From Flavobacteriaceae bacterium R38 (lineage in GTDB: Bacteria > Bacteroidota > Bacteroidia > Flavobacteriales > Flavobacteriaceae): a stretch of 64,000 nucleotides of DNA. A program made the position numbers and the translations under genes. Position 1 is the stretch's first letter, and every line of letters begins with the position of its first letter. Shown one piece after another: positions 1 to 7,348 of the stretch. The DNA is taken from NCBI GenBank assembly GCA_009901575.1, contig WXYP01000001.1, positions 1 to 64,000 on the forward strand. Reading direction: 5' to 3'. The notes beneath the pieces were generated by a model. It saw nothing but the letters and a program-made list of their open reading frames with translations, was not told the origin of the DNA and made no database searches.

Positions 1-358
1 TGGCATTAGCACTGTTGATTTGACCTGCTGTTGTGTTAAGTTGGTCGTAAGTTACTACTAAGTATCCTCCTGGCTGGATGGTGGTCCCTCCTGATACGAT
101 ATTTAAATCCCCTACTCGTCTGTAGGTACCTGGACCTAAACATAAAAAGTAGTCTTCTACATTGGCTGCTGTACTACCTGCGTTTTGAAGCTCTACTCGA
201 TTTCCTAAATATTCTATTTCACTTAATACGATATTGGATTCTGCTGCCGGCGGCTCCGGAGCAGGTGCCGTTGCATCATCATCACTAGAACATGATGCCA
301 GAATTAATGCCGATAGCATCAATCCGCTAAATAAACCTTTTTTCTTTAAATTTTTCAT
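1..358 (-). CDS. Lipoprotein with lamin-tail-like region, C-terminus outside window
   Basis: Reading the - strand from the ATG at 356-358 gives a continuous frame to the window edge, so the C-terminal part is missing. The start is a lipoprotein signal peptide: Lys-rich n-region, hydrophobic core, then a lipobox ending LASC, followed by SSDDD and a Pro/Ala/Glu-rich linker. The acidic stretch after the lipid Cys is typical of surface-exported lipoproteins in Bacteroidota. After the linker come residues NIVLSEIEYLGNRVELQN and a PGGYLVV segment, which resemble the beginning of a lamin-tail (LTD) domain; this assignment is by eye. It is probably cell-surface, but no specific role can be given. A conserved regulatory element lies about 80 bp upstream. 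Confidence 0.75.
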   Translation of the reverse strand, partial: MKNLKKKGLFSGLMLSALILASCSSDDDATAPAPEPPAAESNIVLSEIEYLGNRVELQNAGSTAANVEDYFLCLGPGTYRRVGDLNIVSGGTTIQPGGYLVVTYDQLNTTAGQINSANA

Positions 359-439
359 TTGAGATATTTTTTGATTATTCATTCCGAGTGCAAATCAACG
401 AGTAAACCGCATGGTAACTATTAAAAAGTATCATGAAAG

Positions 440-476
440 GGAAATTTTGGCCTTAAAAGTGAATTATTTTGATTGT
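440..476. promoter_or_regulatory. Duplicated 37-bp upstream element, copy A
   Basis: This stretch matches 3781-3817 at 31 of 37 positions, including an identical 17-base core CCTTAAAAGTGAATTAT at 451-467. It lies between the divergent lipoprotein gene (start 358) and the LytTR gene (start 607). Copy B lies before the OB-fold/YceI/DUF5777 operon and contains a LytTR-type repeat; here the half-sites are weaker, 6 of 9 each by my count. A binding site for a shared regulator is an inference. Confidence 0.5.
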
Positions 477-551
477 ATGATCTGGCTATTTTTGATTAAT
501 TTGAAGCGAAACTATTTTTTAAACCTTTATCTGTATTAAAACAGTTAGATT

Positions 552-559
552 TATATTTG
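552..559 (+). promoter_or_regulatory. Candidate -7 promoter element TATATTTG
   Basis: TATATTTG matches the Bacteroidota -7 consensus TAnnTTTG and lies 47 bp before the ATG of the LytTR gene. No clear -33 TTG was found at the expected distance, so this is only a candidate. Confidence 0.35.
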
Positions 560-606
560 TAGTCTTTAAATAAAATCATTGAATTACTAAGTGCCGAATA
601 AAAAAG

Positions 607-1746
607 ATGAGAAAAGATAGACTTTACTTCTATACATTCTTAGCAATTACAGTAATATTTATAATTATTGCTGGGGTAGCTGTAGAATACCTGGTGAAAG
701 TAAGTGCAAACCAACTTATAGAAATACAGTTGGAGTCCAGTAAAAGAGAAGCAAAGGAAATAGCTAGCATGGCAGGTTATCAACTGGAAAGCGGATTAAA
801 GAAAGAGATTATTATTCAGAATATTCAGTTTAGTATTCAAAATACAAATTTAGAAACCGGATTTGTAAGTATGTTTGACTGGTCTGGAATAGAAATATGT
901 CACCCCGATATTACCAGGGTTGGACAACAGATAGAGCCTGATAAATCTTCTGTGTCTACTATTGATGGCGAAATTAATTCGGAAGATTTTTATGATTTAT
1001 TAATTAGTAAACAACAAATAGGAGGAATTCGCGATTTCAATGATACTGAAGGGAATTCAGAAGTTATTTATTTGTATCCTGTGGCGAATTCTGATTGGAT
1101 AGTTGGAGCTCATGCTAATATTACAAAAATTTTGAATCAGATTAAAAGTTTGAGGAACAAATTCTATATCATTTTTGTTATTATGGGGTTTGTTGTTATA
1201 CTTTCATCTGTTATTACAGTACGACTCATTGGTAGTTTTTATGAGAAAAAACTGGAAGCAGAGAATAAGAAACTGGAAGGAGAAGTAATCAATCTTGCCA
1301 AGTTAAATAAAGCGATAGATAAATTTCAGCAAAAGGCGAGTTCAGAAAAAATAGAAGCAGAAAAAGCAGAAACAGAAAAAACTCCTGATAAAAATTCAAA
1401 AGAAAAAGGAAAAAAACGAATCCTGACTTATCTCAGACACGAGATTCTGACAGTTGCTACAGAAGATATTGCATATATATACACTGAGAATACAATAACA
1501 TATGTAGTAGATGTCCGAGGTAAAAAATCTACAGTAAACAGTAGTCTGGACGAATTACAATCTAACCTGGATCCGAACCTTTTTTACAGGGCTAATCGTC
1601 AGTTTATTATCTCTATAATAGCGATTGAAAAAATTATCAGATATGGAAATAATCAACTTAAAATTTTAATGAAACCCAGTTCTGAAATTGATATTACTAT
1701 AGGAAAAAATAAAGCTTCAGAATTTAAACAATGGTTAAACTTGTAA
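607..1746 (+). CDS. Membrane-anchored one-component LytTR transcription regulator with Cache-like sensor
   Basis: The 379-residue protein has a membrane segment at about residues 9-30, an extracytoplasmic region at about 31-185 with a Cache-like look (GFVSMFDWSGIEICHP, then a PVANSDWIVGAH strand), a second membrane segment at about 186-208, a charged coiled coil to about 250, a Lys/Glu-rich linker and a C-terminal LytTR DNA-binding domain at about 273-379 (TEDIAYIYTENTITYVV, FYRANRQFIIS). It lacks receiver and kinase domains, so an external signal probably passes directly to a membrane-tethered DNA-binding domain. A LytTR-type direct repeat lies before the opposing operon ending downstream (copy B). 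The ligand is unknown. The Cache label is by eye; LytTR is secure. Confidence 0.85.
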   Translation: MRKDRLYFYTFLAITVIFIIIAGVAVEYLVKVSANQLIEIQLESSKREAKEIASMAGYQLESGLKKEIIIQNIQFSIQNTNLETGFVSMFDWSGIEICHPDITRVGQQIEPDKSSVSTIDGEINSEDFYDLLISKQQIGGIRDFNDTEGNSEVIYLYPVANSDWIVGAHANITKILNQIKSLRNKFYIIFVIMGFVVILSSVITVRLIGSFYEKKLEAENKKLEGEVINLAKLNKAIDKFQQKASSEKIEAEKAETEKTPDKNSKEKGKKRILTYLRHEILTVATEDIAYIYTENTITYVVDVRGKKSTVNSSLDELQSNLDPNLFYRANRQFIISIIAIEKIIRYGNNQLKILMKPSSEIDITIGKNKASEFKQWLNL

Positions 1747-1771
1747 TCACAAGTACAAAATAAATTAAACT

Positions 1772-2686
1772 TTATTTCCTCTTTTTATTCAGATGAAAAA
1801 CATAAATGGCACTTACGCCAATATGAAGGTTACCATCGTTAAAATTAAAATTATTGAAGGTTTTTGTAATATTAGTCGCCTCGTCAAAATTTCTTGTGTT
1901 TGTTAACGAGAATTGTAAAATAAGATCACTTACTTCCCAATTCACTCCAATGGCAAAAGGGTTGAAAAAGTTTAAGTGATCATCTACAGAATTATCTTCT
2001 ACCGGATTGGCAACATAATAATATTCTGATGCAATTGATACGTGCCTGCCCACTTTATACCTGGCACCAAACCCTAAAGCAAAATGATTATTGGGCGAAT
2101 CTTCAAATTGATTAGAATTTCTACGTATAAAAGTTGGTGTCAATTGAAATGAAAAATTAGAATCAAATTTACGAGCTAGAATAACCTGAGTCGTAAATGA
2201 TAATCTTCTGGCAAAAGTATTTGGTAAATCAATATGGTTAAAACTTCTGGATTGATAAGAAACACTTTGAAATAAGGTTATACCGATAGGTGCTTTTTTA
2301 CCAGAATTTTTTTGTCTTACCAATCTGTATTTAGCCAATCCGTTAAAAATCCCGTCAAAAGTAGCAACTCCAAAACCAGTTGTAAACCTATCAGAAATAG
2401 CATAATCAAAACCAAACCGGGCAGTAACCCTATCTGCTCCAAAAGCTTGTGTATTGCTATTTGGGATGTTCCAAAACTTAGTATGAGCATTAATTTCCAG
2501 GACTCCTTTTTTTCTGGTCTCTACAGATTGCCCGAAAGTAATTCGGTTACCTTTAAATGTAGCCAGTACATAATTTGGTACATCTGGAAACTCTTTATCT
2601 AGTTTTTCGAGTAAATCTTGTGCATTTATTGGGGAAACTATAAATACTACTATTATGAACAGATATGCAAAATTACTTTTCTTCAT
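1772..2686 (-). CDS. DUF5777-family outer-membrane beta-barrel protein
   Basis: The 304-residue protein starts with a signal peptide (MKKSNFAYLFIIVVFIVS, cut after INA) and continues as alternating amphipathic strands rich in aromatic residues, as in DUF5777 outer-membrane barrels. The segment NYVLATFKGNRITFGQSVET and the following strands fit that family. The substrate is unknown. It is the last gene of a three-gene - strand operon and overlaps the YceI gene by 4 bp, so the two are translationally coupled. It converges with the LytTR gene, leaving 25 bp between the stops. In Bacteroidota such barrels are known to co-occur with YceI proteins, which suggests one envelope function, but no reaction is established. 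Confidence 0.75.
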   Translation of the reverse strand: MKKSNFAYLFIIVVFIVSPINAQDLLEKLDKEFPDVPNYVLATFKGNRITFGQSVETRKKGVLEINAHTKFWNIPNSNTQAFGADRVTARFGFDYAISDRFTTGFGVATFDGIFNGLAKYRLVRQKNSGKKAPIGITLFQSVSYQSRSFNHIDLPNTFARRLSFTTQVILARKFDSNFSFQLTPTFIRRNSNQFEDSPNNHFALGFGARYKVGRHVSIASEYYYVANPVEDNSVDDHLNFFNPFAIGVNWEVSDLILQFSLTNTRNFDEATNITKTFNNFNFNDGNLHIGVSAIYVFHLNKKRK

Positions 2687-3231
2687 AAGGATTGGTATTC
2701 AAATCTAAATGTAACTTTAATAGTTTTAGCAATATTTCTGGCTAATAGAGGCGGGACTTTAATTTCATAGTCCTTTATATTAACCTCAAAATCACCTGAT
2801 AATATATATGATCCTTCTGTATTGTCTATTTTGGTTTTAATTTCTATATCTCTATTAACACCATGAAAAGACATGGTGCCCTTGACTATTTTTGTTTGAA
2901 CTCCTTGTAAGTTTGAATCGAAATCCAGGATATTACCATGAAGTTGTATTTTAGGATAAATATCAGACTCTACATAACTTTCATTAAAATGCTCTTCCAT
3001 CAATGCTTTTTTAAATACAAAAGCACGTAAAAGTATGCTTACAGCAATTTCCCCATTAGATAAATCAATAATACTATGTGATTGATTGTTAGTTGCTTCA
3101 ATATTCTCTACAGAGGTATAAGAAAAAAACGAAACTTGCCCTAGACGTGCAATAACTTCTTCTTGAGCTTGTGATTGCGAAAATCCAATGTAGTGAGTTA
3201 AAATAAAAATCAGTGTAATTATTTTATTCAT
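2683..3231 (-). CDS. YceI-family periplasmic lipocalin-like protein
   Basis: The 182-residue protein has a signal peptide (MNKIITLIFILTHYIGFSQ) followed by a YceI-type lipocalin-like fold: VSFFSYTSVENIEATN near the N-terminus, a central FKKALMEEHFNESYVES strand-loop and the late KGTMSFHGVNRDIEIKTKI strand. YceI proteins bind amphiphiles such as polyisoprenoids in a hydrophobic tube and usually act in the periplasm. The ligand here cannot be read from sequence. It overlaps both neighbours by 4 bp (OB-fold gene upstream, DUF5777 gene downstream), a tightly coupled operon. The family call is confident, the role is not. Confidence 0.8.
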   Translation of the reverse strand: MNKIITLIFILTHYIGFSQSQAQEEVIARLGQVSFFSYTSVENIEATNNQSHSIIDLSNGEIAVSILLRAFVFKKALMEEHFNESYVESDIYPKIQLHGNILDFDSNLQGVQTKIVKGTMSFHGVNRDIEIKTKIDNTEGSYILSGDFEVNIKDYEIKVPPLLARNIAKTIKVTFRFEYQSL

Positions 3232-3671
3232 TTGTTCTCTTTATTGACTAAAATGCAATTTAACATGATGACATCCATTAAATAGCCTTTACAGATGCCT
3301 TTTATATTAACAGTTTGACCTGGGTTTAGTTTTTTTATATCTTCAAATTGAGACATAGACATATCACATATGATATTTGAAAGCTCATTTTGTCCGTGTA
3401 GCAAGATAGTATATCTATCGTTTAAATAGGTTATTTTTTTAATTTTTCCTTCTACAATAATGACTTTTTCGACATATGTCGAATTTGCAGAAACCTCATT
3501 GGTATTAAAATTGGCTAATAAGTTTTTTGAACTCACAGATAATGTTGTTGTTGCTTTGTTAACATCAGTATGTGGTTTATTGTAAACATTTGTATATAAA
3601 TAACTGCATAACATTATTATAAAGACTAATGCTACACCACCGGTTATTTGTATTTTATGTTTTCTTTTCAT
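3228..3671 (-). CDS. Membrane-anchored OB-fold (tRNA_anti-like) protein
   Basis: From the ATG at 3669-3671 the product is 147 residues: KRKHK, a membrane anchor or uncleaved signal at about residues 8-25, a Ser/Thr-rich linker, then an OB-fold domain (VEKVIIVEGKIKKITYLND, strands around LHGQNELSNIICDM, PGQTVNIKGICKGYLMDVIMLNCILVN). This matches the tRNA_anti-like extracytoplasmic OB-fold group, not a tRNA synthetase. The frame stays open to an ATG at 3752, but those residues are aromatic and charged and precede the hydrophobic segment, so the downstream start is preferred. It is the first gene of the OB-fold / YceI / DUF5777 operon, with a LytTR-type repeat about 115 bp upstream. Confidence 0.7.
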   Translation of the reverse strand: MKRKHKIQITGGVALVFIIMLCSYLYTNVYNKPHTDVNKATTTLSVSSKNLLANFNTNEVSANSTYVEKVIIVEGKIKKITYLNDRYTILLHGQNELSNIICDMSMSQFEDIKKLNPGQTVNIKGICKGYLMDVIMLNCILVNKENK

Positions 3672-3787
3672 TGATATGTCCAGGGAAACAGTTTGAAAAC
3701 TCATATGTTGGTGCCTGAAATAATATTTTTTGTAAAAGTAGATAATTTCCATAATTTCAGATAGAAGAATACCCTTAAAAGGAAATA

Positions 3788-3817
3788 TTGACCTTAAAAG
3801 TGAATTATATGAACTGT
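3788..3817 (-). promoter_or_regulatory. LytTR-type direct repeat (within duplicated element copy B)
   Basis: On the - strand, ACAGTTCAT (3809-3817) fits the published LytTR half-site [TA][AC][CA]GTTN[AG][TG] at all nine positions. After exactly 12 bp comes TAAGGTCAA (3788-3796), fitting seven of nine. A pair of 9-bp direct repeats with a 12-bp gap is the described LytTR layout. It precedes the OB-fold/YceI/DUF5777 operon and sits about 190 bp before the + strand lipoprotein gene. The larger element 3781-3817 repeats 440-476. Confidence 0.6.
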
Positions 3818-4003
3818 GAATTCTATATTTTTTAACTTATATGCTTATAAAAGTTAGTTTATACTCTTAAAAAATATAGTGAAAATAAAAAAGAGATAGT
3901 GTTAGTGATTATTTAGCATCTTAGAACAATTATTTCATTAATAATTTTTATTATTGTTTGGATAAAGAATATTTGACTATTTTTATGAAGAATTTTCATT
4001 CAA

Positions 4004-5362
4004 ATGATGATAAAAACCAAAAATATACTTATGAATTTTAGATCTTTTTTTGGCCTTTTAAGTTTAATAATTATTTTCTCTTGTAGTTCTGATAGCCCAA
4101 CAGATGAAGATGTAGATACTATTGAGGCTCCGGTAGATTTAGGGACTAGAATAGTAAGTGTCGAAGTTCCAGATAATTTTATAGGGGCTAGACAAAGTTT
4201 CTATGTTCTTTTATCTGATGCAGAAGGTAATTTTATTGATGGTAAAGAATATTCAAATACTTCAGAAACAATAGATTTTTATACAAAGAATGAGTTTGAT
4301 GACTCAACACTATTTACAATTACGTTTATTTCATCTTTTAATGATCAATCTTTTAACCTTAATGTTTATTCAGATTTAACACGCTCAATGTTGGGGGATA
4401 AAATTGTATTTAAACCCCGGGGAAATTCTTTAAGTGGAGGTTCAGTAGAGTTGAATGTTCCTTTTTATGATAATGGCTATGTCTTATCGGCTACCGGTCA
4501 AGGTTACTCCGCACGTTTAATTGATAATAAGTTATCTGGGTTTTTTACTAATTCTTTTAATGAAAATTTAGGTTCAGAAAAAGCTTTTATTAAATATTAT
4601 GACCCGGGTGATGTTCTTAATGGACCATATCAATGGGCATTTGTAGAAGATCTTAATACACTTTCCGAGTTAAATATTTCTGATTTTACCACTGAAGATG
4701 TAGCTGTAAAACAATTATCTACAAACAGGCCTGGTGAATTACCATTATTACTTCTCTATGGTTTTGATAATGAGAATTTATATGAATCTATTGCGAGTCA
4801 TATACTTTATGGGAATTACATTCCTGCATTTGGATTTGGAGGTAATCATTATTATTCATTTGCTGATATATTTGATCATATGGTATATTCTATTGAGTTT
4901 ACTGTTAGTAAATATACTGTATTTGGTGTTGGTATTCCTCCATCAGAAATTAATGTGCCAGAAATAAGCATAGATAGTGATTTTAAAGATGAAAAACTTA
5001 CTTTTTCTGGAATCCCGGATTTTGAAGTCGGAAGGATTAGGTTAAATAATTCTAATAATAGTATACAAATCGATTTTGTTTTTGACGGACAATCTACGGC
5101 TATTAATATACCAAATATTCCTTCCGGAGTTTTACCTGATAATATAGCCAGGACAATTAATGAAAAACAATTGTCATTAACACAGGCACTGGCTGAAAAT
5201 TACTCTTCTTTTGATAATTATGATGATTACATAAGTGATGTATTTATTAGTTCTACACCTTTTTACATAAACTCAGACCGAAGAGAAAGAGTGTTTAAAT
5301 CTTTTGTTGGGCCTAGTATATTACCTGTTTTTGAGTTTCCATATTTTCAGGCGTTTAGGTAG
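4004..5362 (+). CDS. Unrecognised 452-residue lipoprotein
   Basis: I do not recognise this family. The N-terminus is a lipoprotein signal peptide (hydrophobic stretch then IIFSCSSDSPTDED), with acidic residues after the lipid Cys that suggest surface exposure. The rest has many aromatic and Asn/Ser/Asp residues arranged as likely beta strands, with no catalytic motif and no further membrane segment. The AT-rich upstream region holds the LytTR-type repeat, though that is closer to the divergent operon. Two ATGs lie at the start (4004 and 4007) and another at residue 11; any of them leaves the signal peptide intact. It could be a surface binding protein; nothing shows its partner. Confidence 0.7.
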   Translation: MMIKTKNILMNFRSFFGLLSLIIIFSCSSDSPTDEDVDTIEAPVDLGTRIVSVEVPDNFIGARQSFYVLLSDAEGNFIDGKEYSNTSETIDFYTKNEFDDSTLFTITFISSFNDQSFNLNVYSDLTRSMLGDKIVFKPRGNSLSGGSVELNVPFYDNGYVLSATGQGYSARLIDNKLSGFFTNSFNENLGSEKAFIKYYDPGDVLNGPYQWAFVEDLNTLSELNISDFTTEDVAVKQLSTNRPGELPLLLLYGFDNENLYESIASHILYGNYIPAFGFGGNHYYSFADIFDHMVYSIEFTVSKYTVFGVGIPPSEINVPEISIDSDFKDEKLTFSGIPDFEVGRIRLNNSNNSIQIDFVFDGQSTAINIPNIPSGVLPDNIARTINEKQLSLTQALAENYSSFDNYDDYISDVFISSTPFYINSDRRERVFKSFVGPSILPVFEFPYFQAFR

Positions 5363-5620
5363 ATATAAAAGATAGGTTTTGTCTTTTTTTGAGAGAATAT
5401 CTATGTTTTAAAATTATTTAAACATGATTAGATAAAAACTTTAGTTATCTGACATCAAATACCTTAAAATCAACTTAACTATAAAAAACTGTTGACTATA
5501 AAGGTTTATGTATTGATTGTTTTTAAAAACTTTCATATTACATTCTAAAATGAAATATAGTATATAAGAAGCATTTACTTTTAAACCCTAAAGAATAACT
5601 ATAAATCTAATATATAGGAT

Positions 5621-6091
5621 ATGGGTTCAATTGAAATTATATTATTAAATTTCTCAGAAATAAGACGGAGAAGTATAAAATTATGGGAAGGGATTCCCAA
5701 TGAGTTTTTGAATTGGAGACCTGACAAAGAAGCTTTTTCGGTTATTGAAATGATTAGACATACCTTGGAAACAGAACATCTATTTCATGTAATTGTACAG
5801 AATAGAGGAGATTTAGGAGCTTATAAATCCCCCTGGGACAAACTGGAGTACTCCGATTTGAAAAATGAACTTAATTTTGCAGAGAAGTATCGTACATCTT
5901 TTTTGGATATGATCAGAACGCTAAAAGAAACCGATTTAGAACATGTACGAATTGAACGAAAAGAGGTTGGACAAAGTAAAATTCTTGGGGATTATCTGAA
6001 TAGAATTGCTTATCACGAATCTGTTCATACTGGTCAAATGTTGGATTATTTAAGAACTCTTGGAGTTAAACGTCCTTTAATATGGGATTAG
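5621..6091 (+). CDS. DinB-family protein
   Basis: The 156-residue protein is an all-helical DinB-like four-helix bundle. It opens IEIILLNFSEIRRRSIKLWEGIPNEFLNWRP, with the FLNWRPDKEAFSVIEMIRHT segment characteristic of the family, and ends in the helix RIAYHESVHTGQMLDYLRTLG. The likely metal-binding histidines are in RHTLETEH (near residue 47) and in YHESVHTGQ (near 132 and 136). Members include metal-dependent thiol S-transferases; the substrate here is unknown. The next gene, an ArsR-type regulator, begins 52 bp downstream in the same frame, so the pair is probably co-transcribed and the regulator may control it. Confidence 0.85.
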   Translation: MGSIEIILLNFSEIRRRSIKLWEGIPNEFLNWRPDKEAFSVIEMIRHTLETEHLFHVIVQNRGDLGAYKSPWDKLEYSDLKNELNFAEKYRTSFLDMIRTLKETDLEHVRIERKEVGQSKILGDYLNRIAYHESVHTGQMLDYLRTLGVKRPLIWD

Positions 6092-6142
6092 CGAAATACA
6101 AAAATTAATACTATCGAAGAATTAGAAAATCAGTTTAGCGAA

Positions 6143-6802
6143 ATGGCTTCTATCTTAGGAGACAAATCCCGCGCTGTTATGTTGTGGAATTTATTAGATG
6201 GAAGGGCGTACACAGCCACAGAATTGGCTACATGCGCAAATATATCTTTACAATCTGCAAGCAATCATTTAAAAAAAATGATAACAGCGAATATCTTATC
6301 TGTAGAAAAACAAGGCAGGCATCGCTATTTTAAATTCGCAAACGATGAAGTTGCTCAAGTGATAGAATCTATGGCTGGTCTAATTTCTTTAAATAAAGAA
6401 TTTAAGAAACTAAAAAAGCCAAAAATAAATGGTTTTACTTATGCCAGGACATGTTATGATCATCTCGCCGGTGAAGTTGGAGTTAAAATTACAAATTCGT
6501 TACTGGAAAATGGAATCATTGAAATCTCAGGGAAAGATTATAAAGTCACAAAATCTGGAGAAAAATGGTTTGGTAACCTAGATGTAAATATTTATGTTAT
6601 TAGATTAAAAAAACGTTCTTTTGCCAGTCAATGCCTGGATTGGAGTGAAAGAAAGCATCATTTGGCAGGAGCATTAGGAGCCTCTTTTCTTGAAAAGATG
6701 ATAGAAAAAGATTGGATCCGGAAAAAAGCAAACTCAAGAGAGTTGACAATCACATCAAATGGAAAGGCAGAATTAAAAAACAGACTGAATTTAGAGGTGT
6801 AA
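6143..6802 (+). CDS. ArsR-like winged-helix transcription regulator
   Basis: The 219-residue protein has an N-terminal winged helix: ILGDKSRAVMLWNLLDG, recognition region ATELATCANISLQSASNHLKKM and wing VEKQGRHRYFKFAN. A C-terminal part of about 120 residues follows (YARTCYDHLAGEVGVKI, SQCLDWSERKHHLAG), as in the longer Bacteroidota ArsR-like regulators; the Cys/His-containing segments could bind metal or ligand, which is speculative. The ATG at 6143 falls inside what looks like the normal first helix: the 17 codons before it are open in the same frame and encode NTIEELENQFSE just before the Met. No ATG, GTG or TTG occurs there, so initiation is either at this ATG or at a rare ATT/ATC codon. 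Confidence 0.8.
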   Translation: MASILGDKSRAVMLWNLLDGRAYTATELATCANISLQSASNHLKKMITANILSVEKQGRHRYFKFANDEVAQVIESMAGLISLNKEFKKLKKPKINGFTYARTCYDHLAGEVGVKITNSLLENGIIEISGKDYKVTKSGEKWFGNLDVNIYVIRLKKRSFASQCLDWSERKHHLAGALGASFLEKMIEKDWIRKKANSRELTITSNGKAELKNRLNLEV

Positions 6803-7078
6803 AAATAGGATAATGTTCCAAATTGGCACTTTTACACCTTCAGGTAAATAAATTTCTGATTATTAATAATTAAAGTATGTGATAAGCTTCTTAATAAGAA
6901 GCTCATTCTTGTTCTTCGAAACAATAAAAACTTATTGGAATGCATTAAATAAGGTGGTTTATATCCTTATGTGTGATAAATTGGTGCTTGATATGATGTC
7001 TAAAAATTGTCGTCAATCAAAATCAAATAATGTTAAAAAAACAAGACTTATTGCCATATAATCTTTTATTTTTAAAAC
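6803..7078. other. AT-rich intergenic stretch, no supported gene
   Basis: Between the ArsR-like gene and the tRNA terminator I see only AT-rich sequence. A 60-codon open frame at 6879-7061 starts with GTG and has no recognisable content, so it is not called. Confidence 0.6.
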
Positions 7079-7110
7079 AAAAAAGCTCATACATAAGTAT
7101 GAGCTTTTTA
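7079..7110 (-). terminator. Rho-independent terminator of the tRNA pair
   Basis: A 13-bp perfect stem (7080-7092 with 7097-7109, loop ATAA) is flanked by A and T runs. On the - strand it directly follows tRNA-Leu and is followed by a T-rich tract, so it ends the tRNA-Gly / tRNA-Leu transcript. Confidence 0.8.
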
Positions 7111-7114
7111 TCTG

Positions 7115-7200
7115 TACTGAAGGCGGGACTTGAACCCGCACGGACATTACTGTCCATTGGATTTTAAGTCCAACGTGTCTACCAATTCCACCACTTCAGC
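7115..7200 (-). tRNA. tRNA-Leu (anticodon TAA)
   Basis: The - strand folds as a class II tRNA: acceptor GCTGAAG/CTTCAGT (G-U first pair), D-arm with TGGTAGACA, anticodon loop CTTAAAA (anticodon TAA at 7164-7166), a long variable arm (TGGACAGTAATGTCC) and T-loop GTTCAAGTC. The discriminator is A at 7115. The 3' CCA is not encoded. It lies just downstream of tRNA-Gly on the same strand. Confidence 0.95.
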
Positions 7201-7215
7201 ATTGGTCTTTTTATA

Positions 7216-7291
7216 TGGAGCGAAAAACGGGATTCGAACCCGCGACCTCAACCTTGGCAAGGTTGCGCTCTACCAACTGAGCTATTTTCGC
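7216..7291 (-). tRNA. tRNA-Gly (anticodon GCC), CCA encoded
   Basis: The - strand begins GCGAAAATAGCTCAG and ends TTTTCGC, discriminator T, then CCA (7216-7218), which is encoded here unlike in the neighbouring tRNA-Leu. The anticodon stem-loop AACCTTGCCAAGGTT has anticodon GCC at 7256-7258, and the T-loop is GGTTCGAATCC. Confidence 0.96.
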
Positions 7292-7332
7292 GTACATCGA
7301 AAATAATTGATGATTATTAATTAATCGGGTAT

Positions 7333-7348
7333 ACTCAGCTATTTTCGC
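7333..7348 (-). repeat. Partial duplicate of the tRNA-Gly 5' end
   Basis: Sixteen bases match the 5' end of tRNA-Gly (7276-7291) with one mismatch. On the - strand the fragment starts GCGAAAATAGCT, 57 bp upstream of the intact gene, and lacks the rest of a tRNA. Confidence 0.6.

Noticed and set aside
6879-7061. 60-codon + strand frame between the ArsR-like gene and the tRNAs
   Set aside because: It starts with GTG, has no family resemblance and ends just before the terminator; no sign of selection for coding.
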